From Microbulbifer guangxiensis (GTDB taxonomy: Bacteria > Pseudomonadota > Gammaproteobacteria > Pseudomonadales > Cellvibrionaceae), in assembly GCF_021729075.1 (NCBI RefSeq), contig NZ_JAJSAQ010000001.1, positions 257,997 through 321,996 of the forward strand: a stretch of DNA of 64,000 nucleotides. The letters run 5' to 3'. Within the stretch, counting starts at the first letter, position 1. The number at the start of each line of letters is the position of its first letter. The position numbers were made by a program, and so were the translations under genes. Positions 57,490 to 64,000 of this stretch are shown here, piece after piece. Below the pieces are notes generated by a model. The model was not told where the DNA came from. It ran no database searches and saw only the letters and a program-made list of their open reading frames with translations.

Positions 57490-59853
57490 TCAGGCTTCCT
57501 CGTTGGCGAGGAACAACCAGGTATCCACAGCGGTGTCCGGGTTCAGGGAGACACTGTCGATCCCTTCATCCATCAACCAGCGGGCGAAGTCCTTGTGATC
57601 TGAGGGCCCCTGCCCGCAGATTCCCACATATTTGCCCGCTTTTCTGCAAGCCTGGATCGCCCTTGAAAGCAGAACCTTGACCGCCGGATTGCGCTCGTCG
57701 AACAGGTCGGCAACCAGGCCGGAGTCCCGGTCCAGCCCCAGGGTCAACTGGGTCAGGTCGTTAGAACCGATGGAGAATCCATCGAAGTGCTGGAGGAACT
57801 CCTCCGCCAGCAGCGCATTGGAGGGCAGCTCGCACATCATGATGACTTTGAGCCCCCCTTCCCCGCGCCTGAGTCCATTGTCAGCCAGCAGACCGACGAC
57901 TTCTGCCGCTTCCTCCGGTGTGCGCACGAAAGGCACCATGATTTCCACATTGGTGAGGCCCATCTCGTCCCGGACTTTCTTCAATGCCTTGCATTCCAGC
58001 GCAAAGCACTGGCGGAAGTCCTTGGATCGGTAACGGGCGGCACCGCGGAAACCCAGCATCGGGTTTTCCTCGCTGGGCTCATACAACTGACCACCCAGCA
58101 GGTGTGCATATTCATTGGACTTGAAATCTGACAGCCGCACGATCACCCGGTTGGGCGCGAACGCCGCAGCCAGGGTTGAGATGCCTTCCACCAGCTTTTC
58201 GACAATAAAATCCTCCGGCGATGCATAGCCACCGATGCGCTTGCGAATGCTTTTCTGCAGGTCATCGGGCAGTGTATCGAGCTCAAGCAACGCCTTCGGG
58301 TGAATACCAATCATGCGATTGAGGATGAACTCGAGGCGTGCCAGACCAACCCCCTGGTTCGGCAGGTGGCTGAAGGCAAAGGCGCGATCCGGATTGCCGA
58401 CGTTAAGCATGATCTTGAACGGCAACTCGGGCATATCGCTGACTTCGGTTTCCTCGCGCTCGTAATTGAGCTCGCCAGCCATCACGAAGCCGGTATCCCC
58501 TTCCGCACAGGACACAGTGACCGGGGTACCACTCTCGAGTTTGTCCGTAGCATCACCGCAGCCCACCACCGCAGGAATGCCCAGCTCCCGGGCGATAATC
58601 GCGGCATGGCAGGTGCGCCCACCGCGATTGGTGACAATGGCGCTGGCCTTTTTCAGCACGGGTTCCCAGTCCGGATCGGTCATATCGGTGACCAGCACCT
58701 CCCCGTCCTGCATGGCTGCCATATCCTCGACGGATTCCAGTACCCGCACCTTGCCGGCACCGATGCGCTGACCGATCGCGCGGCCCTCGCAGAGAACCTC
58801 GCCCCGCTCGCGGAGGTGGAAGCGCTCCAGATGAGTACCCTGGTCCCTGGAACGGACGGTTTCCGGACGGGCCTGCACGATGAACAGTTCACCGGTGTCG
58901 CCGTCCTTGGCCCACTCGATATCCATCGGGCGCCCATAGTGTGCCTCGATCTTGAGGGCCTGGTCGGCCAGGCTGGTGAGCTCGGTATCGGTGAGAGAGA
59001 ATTGCTGGCGATCTTCTTCCGGCACGGATACGGTCTTCACCGAGCGACCACAATCACCGCTGCTGTCGTAAACCATCTTGATGGCCTTGCTGCCCCTGTT
59101 GCGCCGCAGGATGGCAGGCCGCCCGGCCTTCAACGCCGGTTTGTAGAGGTAGAACTCATCCGGGTTCACGGCGCCCTGAACGACGGTCTCGCCGAGACCG
59201 TAGGAGGAGGTGATGAACACGACATCCCGGAAGCCACTCTCGGTATCCAGCGTGAACATGACCCCGGAGGCACCGGTTTCACTGCGGACCATATGCTGGA
59301 TGCCAGCGGAAAGCGCCACACCCGCATGGGCATAGCCGGTGTGGACGCGGTAGGCAATGGCGCGGTCGTTATACAGTGAAGCGAACACCTCGTGCACCGC
59401 TTTCAGTACGGCATCGATACCGCGGATATTCAGGAAGGTCTCCTGCTGGCCGGCGAAAGAGGCGTCGGGCAAATCTTCCGCGGTCGCGGAAGAACGCACC
59501 GCCACAGCAGTCTGGCCGCCCCCCAAGGCCTCGTAACCAGCGCGAATTTCTGCTTCGAGGGCCTCGGGAAACGGGGTATCGAGAATCCACTGACGGATTT
59601 CCTGTCCGGCAGCAGCCAATGCGGTAACATCATCCACATCGAGCGTCTGCAGGCGATCAGCGATGCGCTGCTCCAGGCCTTCGTGTGTGAGGAAGGCGCG
59701 AAACGCCTCCGCGGTGGTGGCAAAACCACCTGGCACATGGACGCCTGCACCGGCGAGCGAGGAGATCATCTCACCCAGTGATGCGTTCTTGCCGCCGACT
59801 TTGTCGAGATCGCCCATGCCCAGATGAGCGAATTCGATAGTGAAGTTCGTCAC
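57490..59853 (-). CDS. ppsA: Phosphoenolpyruvate synthase
   Basis: This complete 787-aa enzyme has an N-terminal ATP-binding domain ([33 protein letters not shown]) and a phosphohistidine domain ([17 protein letters not shown]). The C-terminal PEP/pyruvate barrel has [29 protein letters not shown] and catalytic Cys in GICGQGPSD. The start is GTG. It is divergent from ppsR, whose product switches it off by ADP-dependent phosphorylation near the catalytic His (the GGRTCHAA Thr in relatives). The paralogue at the left window edge shares all these sites in its visible part. Confidence 0.98.
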   Translation of the reverse strand: MTNFTIEFAHLGMGDLDKVGGKNASLGEMISSLAGAGVHVPGGFATTAEAFRAFLTHEGLEQRIADRLQTLDVDDVTALAAAGQEIRQWILDTPFPEALEAEIRAGYEALGGGQTAVAVRSSATAEDLPDASFAGQQETFLNIRGIDAVLKAVHEVFASLYNDRAIAYRVHTGYAHAGVALSAGIQHMVRSETGASGVMFTLDTESGFRDVVFITSSYGLGETVVQGAVNPDEFYLYKPALKAGRPAILRRNRGSKAIKMVYDSSGDCGRSVKTVSVPEEDRQQFSLTDTELTSLADQALKIEAHYGRPMDIEWAKDGDTGELFIVQARPETVRSRDQGTHLERFHLRERGEVLCEGRAIGQRIGAGKVRVLESVEDMAAMQDGEVLVTDMTDPDWEPVLKKASAIVTNRGGRTCHAAIIARELGIPAVVGCGDATDKLESGTPVTVSCAEGDTGFVMAGELNYEREETEVSDMPELPFKIMLNVGNPDRAFAFSHLPNQGVGLARLEFILNRMIGIHPKALLELDTLPDDLQKSIRKRIGGYASPEDFIVEKLVEGISTLAAAFAPNRVIVRLSDFKSNEYAHLLGGQLYEPSEENPMLGFRGAARYRSKDFRQCFALECKALKKVRDEMGLTNVEIMVPFVRTPEEAAEVVGLLADNGLRRGEGGLKVIMMCELPSNALLAEEFLQHFDGFSIGSNDLTQLTLGLDRDSGLVADLFDERNPAVKVLLSRAIQACRKAGKYVGICGQGPSDHKDFARWLMDEGIDSVSLNPDTAVDTWLFLANEEA

Positions 59854-59887
59854 GCAGTTGCCCTCAGCTGCTGGAAATCTGGCGCTG

Positions 59888-59893
59888 ATTATA
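59888..59893 (-). promoter_or_regulatory. -10 box of ppsA
   Basis: A perfect TATAAT on the minus strand lies 34 nt before the ppsA start codon. No clear -35 is present at 16-18 nt. A HexR-like palindrome lies about 45 nt upstream of it. Confidence 0.5.
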
Positions 59894-59936
59894 AGGATGC
59901 ATTTTGTAAAAAATACCCGGCAAAAATCGCTGAAAA

Positions 59937-59951
59937 TGTAGTTTTTCTACA
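59937..59951. promoter_or_regulatory. HexR/RccR-like palindrome between ppsA and ppsR
   Basis: TGTAGTTTTTCTACA is a perfect 5-bp inverted repeat that fits the TGTAGT/ACTACA pattern of HexR and RccR regulators. A further CTACAAC copy follows 13 bp downstream (59960-59966). HexR is known to control ppsA in Shewanella relatives. Confidence 0.55.
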
Positions 59952-60015
59952 ACAGTTGACTACAACTCCACCAGCGGGCCCACGCCGGCCACAAACAGAG
60001 CGGACCAGTGTAATC

Positions 60016-60843
60016 ATGGCAAAAGACAAGCGGACAGCGTATTTCATTTCCGACGGCACGGGCCTGACAGTGGAGGCTATCGGCCACAGCCTGCTGGCAC
60101 AGTTTCGCGACCAGCAGGTGGAACAGGTGACGATTCCGTACGTCGACTCCCCGGAAAAAGTGCAACTGGTCCTGAGGAGGATCGAACAATCAGCCAATGA
60201 GTCTGGCCTGCGGCCGGTGATCATTACCAGCATCGTTTCGGACAAGATTCGCCAGCAGCTGCACCAGAGTTCTGCGCTGATGCTGGATGTCTTCGAAAGC
60301 TACCTGACGCCGCTGGCCGCTCTGTTTGGGCGCGACCCGGCCCAGAGCGTCAATGTCTCCCATGGCATCGCCGACGACCGGCGTTACAGTGAGCGGATCG
60401 AGGCGGTGCACTTTGCCATGGATAATGATGACGGGCGTCGGGTGCGCGAGTTTGATCGCGCCGACATCATCCTCGTGGGAGTTTCCCGATCCGGCAAAAC
60501 ACCCACGTGCCTGTATCTGGCACTGCAGTTCGGACTCCGGGCAGCGAATTACCCCATTACCGAAGAGGACATGGACTCCACGTCACTGCCCAAGATTCTG
60601 CGTCCCTACCGGCACAAGCTGTTCGGCCTGACCATCGATCCGGAGCGGCTGATGAGCATTCGCCAGGAGCGGCGCGCCAACAGCCGCTACGCTTCTCTTG
60701 AGCAATGTGAGTTCGAGGTGCGTCAGGTGGAGCAGATGCTGCGTCGGGCCCAGGTTCCCTACCTCAATGCCACCCAGCTCTCCGTTGAAGAACTGGCCAC
60801 CCGGCTCATGTCCCAGGCTGGTATTGAGCGTCGTATCGGTTAA
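60016..60843 (+). CDS. ppsR: PEP synthase regulatory protein PpsR (kinase/pyrophosphorylase)
   Basis: This 275-aa bifunctional enzyme inactivates PEP synthase by ADP-dependent phosphorylation and reactivates it by phosphorolysis. The start YFISDGTGLTVEAIGHSLL, DDRRYSERIEAVHFAMDNDDG and the P-loop GVSRSGKTPTCLYLA are the DUF299 signatures. The ATG at 60016 (MAKDKRTAYF) is chosen and a longer upstream frame is rejected. It diverges from ppsA. It could also act on the second PEP synthase at the left window edge. Confidence 0.96.
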   Translation: MAKDKRTAYFISDGTGLTVEAIGHSLLAQFRDQQVEQVTIPYVDSPEKVQLVLRRIEQSANESGLRPVIITSIVSDKIRQQLHQSSALMLDVFESYLTPLAALFGRDPAQSVNVSHGIADDRRYSERIEAVHFAMDNDDGRRVREFDRADIILVGVSRSGKTPTCLYLALQFGLRAANYPITEEDMDSTSLPKILRPYRHKLFGLTIDPERLMSIRQERRANSRYASLEQCEFEVRQVEQMLRRAQVPYLNATQLSVEELATRLMSQAGIERRIG

Positions 60844-60918
60844 AGTAGCCGCCTTTTGGCCCCCGTCAGGAGTACCGCCGGTGAACCGACGCCGGCGGCT
60901 GGCGTAAAAGAAGCTGGA

Positions 60919-62259
60919 ATGAAATCGCTACAGATCGTATCCCTGCCCTACTCACTGAACACGGCGGCTGCCTTTCAGGCCATTGCCGATCTGCCCGCAC
61001 CCGTGTGGCTGGACAGTGGCCGTCCGCTGGCCCCCGGTGGACGCTACGACATTATCAGTGCAGACCCGATCAATACCCTCGAGCTCGCCGCTGGCAGCCT
61101 CGCGCCGTTCGCTGAAGTGGACGATCTCTGGTGTGAGCTGAGCCAGGCCGACAGTGATGCCCAGCTGCCTTTCTGTGGCGGAGTCATCGGCTACGCAGGC
61201 TATGAGCTGGGCATGGCCGGAAATTTCCTTGGCGCAGATCAGCGCCCAACCCCGTTGCCTGCCGGTTTTTTTGGTCTCTATACCTGGGCCCTGATCGTGG
61301 ATCACCAGCTGCAGGCCAGTCACCTGGTATTCCATCCGGCTTCCCCACCGGTGCAGGTGGCGGACCTGGTCGCGCGCTTCACTGCGGTGCGCTGGCAGAC
61401 CGAGCCGAGGGCAGGCAAATTCCGTCTGCTCGCCCCCTTTGAGCATGAACTTGCGCCAGCGGAATACCAGCAGCGCGTCGAGCGGGTGCTCGAATACATC
61501 CGGGCCGGTGACATTTATCAGGCCAACTTTACCCAGCGCTTCGAAGCCGCGTATGAGGGCGACCTGTTCCAGGCATACCTCGCCTTACGAGCTAGGGTGG
61601 CAGGTCCCTTTTCCGCTTTTCTGGAGATCCCGGACCGCGGCAGTATCCTGAGCCTTTCGCCGGAACGGTTTATCTCCGCCGACGGCCCCCGCGTCCAGAC
61701 CCAACCGATCAAAGGGACGGCGCGGCGTCACAGTGACCCGCAACAGGACGCACAGATAGCAGCAGCACTACAGCGCAGCGAGAAAGACCGGGCGGAAAAC
61801 CTCATGATCGTGGATCTGCTGCGCAACGATTTCGGCAAGTGCTGCCAGCGTGGCAGTGTACGGGTACCGAACCTGTTTGAACTGGCCAGCTTTGCCAATG
61901 TGCATCACCTCGTCAGCACGGTCACCGGCGAGCTGCCCGAAGAGTACAGCTTTGCTGATCTCCTGCAGGCCTGCTTCCCCGGCGGCTCCATCACCGGTGC
62001 ACCGAAGCGGCGGGCCATGGAAATCATCCGTGAGCTGGAGTCGAGTCCGCGCGGCGTCTATTGCGGGAGTATCGGCTACCTCAGTAGTTGTGGCCGTGCG
62101 GATACCAATATCGCGATCCGCACCTTCTCTGCAGATCAACACCGGCTGACTTGCGCCGCCGGGGGCGGTATTGTCGCGGATTCCGATCCCGCCGCAGAAC
62201 ATCGGGAATGCCTGGACAAAGTGGGCCTGCTGCTCGCCACCCTGGAAGCGTTTTGCTAG
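60919..62259 (+). CDS. pabB: Aminodeoxychorismate synthase component I
   Basis: This 446-aa chorismate-using enzyme makes 4-amino-4-deoxychorismate for folate. The C-terminal domain has RAGDIYQANFTQRF, SPERFI, the PIKGTARR motif with the catalytic Lys, and CFPGGSITGAPKRRAMEII. The ATG at 60919 is chosen over an upstream in-frame GTG. The glutaminase partner PabA is not in the window. It follows ppsR by 75 nt. Confidence 0.95.
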   Translation: MKSLQIVSLPYSLNTAAAFQAIADLPAPVWLDSGRPLAPGGRYDIISADPINTLELAAGSLAPFAEVDDLWCELSQADSDAQLPFCGGVIGYAGYELGMAGNFLGADQRPTPLPAGFFGLYTWALIVDHQLQASHLVFHPASPPVQVADLVARFTAVRWQTEPRAGKFRLLAPFEHELAPAEYQQRVERVLEYIRAGDIYQANFTQRFEAAYEGDLFQAYLALRARVAGPFSAFLEIPDRGSILSLSPERFISADGPRVQTQPIKGTARRHSDPQQDAQIAAALQRSEKDRAENLMIVDLLRNDFGKCCQRGSVRVPNLFELASFANVHHLVSTVTGELPEEYSFADLLQACFPGGSITGAPKRRAMEIIRELESSPRGVYCGSIGYLSSCGRADTNIAIRTFSADQHRLTCAAGGGIVADSDPAAEHRECLDKVGLLLATLEAFC

Positions 62260-62429
62260 TGCCTGCATTGCGCGGGCCGGTTACGGGCTTTTCGGTGCGT
62301 CGCATTTGGTTATAGGTCTATCCCTCTTCGGTATTTCACCGGACCCGGACGACTTGATAGATTGTGCGCCAGGATGGCGGAATGTCTTGCGTCGGCCTCC
62401 GCCCGGCAGTGCACGAAAGGATACGGACA

Positions 62430-62711
62430 ATGCGCATTACCTTTGTTAAGAAAGTACTGGCGGACGGTACTCCCTGTTCCAAATGCCGGGACGTGGAGGA
62501 AAAACTGCGGGAGAACGATCAGCTTCACCTGATCAATGAGACCGTGGTAGCCGATGAGCGCGATGCCGACAGCCCAGGCATGAGTCTGGCCCGGGAGCAC
62601 CAGGTGACACGGGCTCCTTTCTTCCTGGTGGAGGAGGAGGGGCAGATCCCCAGGATTTACACTGTGTATTTCAAGTTCGTGAAGGAGGTTTTGCGCCCCC
62701 TCACAACCTGA
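62430..62711 (+). CDS. Small thioredoxin/glutaredoxin-like protein
   Basis: This 93-aa cytoplasmic protein starts MRITFVKKVLADGTPCSKC, with a CxxC active site (CSKC) early, as in glutaredoxin-like folds, and RAPFFLVEEEG with the cis-Pro-like position. No signal peptide is present. It converges on cysB, and similar genes are common beside cysB/cysH in related bacteria, which hints at a sulfur-assimilation role. The electron partner is unknown. Confidence 0.82.
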   Translation: MRITFVKKVLADGTPCSKCRDVEEKLRENDQLHLINETVVADERDADSPGMSLAREHQVTRAPFFLVEEEGQIPRIYTVYFKFVKEVLRPLTT

Positions 62712-62770
62712 ACCGCGCAGCCCCAGCTACGCCCTCCTGCAGACCTCCCCTCCAGGCTCGTTCTGTGGGG

Positions 62771-63793
<1,023 letters not shown>

Positions 63794-63899
63794 TTATAAA
63801 AACACTATGAGGTTATTCGAGAAGAGAATAGCAGTGGTGGGTTCCGGCAGCCAAGTACCGAAACACCGGTGAAGGGAAAATTTCGCGCCCCACTCCCCC

Positions 63900-64000
63900 T
63901 CAGGTGTGCTCTTCGTTGGCAATCCCGTGGGGAACGTGGCCGGTAGCCACATGTTCTGCCGCGGAGGCACAGTGGTTGGGCTGGTCGTCAAAGAAAACAT
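63900..64000 (-). CDS. 5'-nucleotidase, C-terminal end only
   Basis: Only the last 33 codons are inside the window, and the 5' part continues beyond the right edge. The peptide VFFDDQPNHC, then GHVPHGIANEE before the stop, matches the C-terminal segment of the bacterial cytosolic 5'-nucleotidase family (FFDDQ ... H ... VPxGxxN). The gene reads towards cysB with a 157-nt gap. The call rests on this short motif. Confidence 0.5.
   Translation of the reverse strand, partial: VFFDDQPNHCASAAEHVATGHVPHGIANEEHT

Overview
This window looks like a chromosomal segment of a GC-rich marine gammaproteobacterium. The conserved gene order (ftsK-lolA-rarA-crcB-serS-cysG facing trxB-aat-bpt-infA, then clpA-clpS, cspD, icd, rluE, mnmA-hflD-purB) is that of Pseudomonas/Cellvibrio relatives. 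The large TonB-dependent receptor, secreted hydrolases, Pseudomonas-type isocitrate lyase and Na+-type ATPase genes fit a Cellvibrionales (Microbulbifer-like) bacterium. The genus is an inference from gene content only. No rRNA, tRNA, CRISPR array, transposase or integrase was found.

Region 1 (1-16.3 kb) is the accessory part. It starts with the 3' part of a PEP synthase paralogue, which converges on a P-type cation ATPase. A short decayed stretch follows, holding a frameshifted periplasmic redoxin remnant and a truncated ZIP metal transporter. Next is an eight-gene N-type (alternative, laterally mobile) F-ATPase operon read on the minus strand: beta, epsilon, AtpQ, a, c, b-delta fusion, alpha, gamma. 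It lacks the usual atpR, its alpha subunit has an Arg in place of the Walker A Lys, and most of its genes start with GTG or TTG. It lies 10 nt downstream of a pirin gene, in one long same-strand run with a YheT-type hydrolase, a DUF411 protein and the ergothioneine genes egtD and egtB.

Region 2 (16.5-23.5 kb) has a TonB-dependent receptor divergent from a penicillin-acylase-family enzyme, a small membrane protein and siroheme synthase.

Region 3 (23.6-44.4 kb) is core housekeeping. It covers seryl-tRNA synthetase, the fluoride channel, RarA, LolA, FtsK, thioredoxin reductase, a complete N-degron set (Aat, Bpt, ClpS, ClpA), IF-1, CspD, isocitrate dehydrogenase, RNA-modification enzymes (RluE, MnmA), HflD, PurB, and a ribosomal oxygenase RoxA with a GNAT protein and an unknown protein.

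Region 4 (44.4-64 kb) is carbon metabolism built around acetyl-CoA and gluconeogenesis: malate synthase G, isocitrate lyase with a divergent LysR regulator, an acetyl-CoA hydrolase/transferase, FadE, and a second, complete PEP synthase divergent from its regulatory kinase/phosphorylase PpsR. A secreted cyanophycinase-like peptidase, RraA, an L,D-transpeptidase, PabB, a small thioredoxin-like protein, CysB and the end of a 5'-nucleotidase complete it. Palindromes resembling HexR/RccR sites lie upstream of icd and between ppsA and ppsR. They suggest that the isocitrate branch point and PEP synthesis are controlled together.
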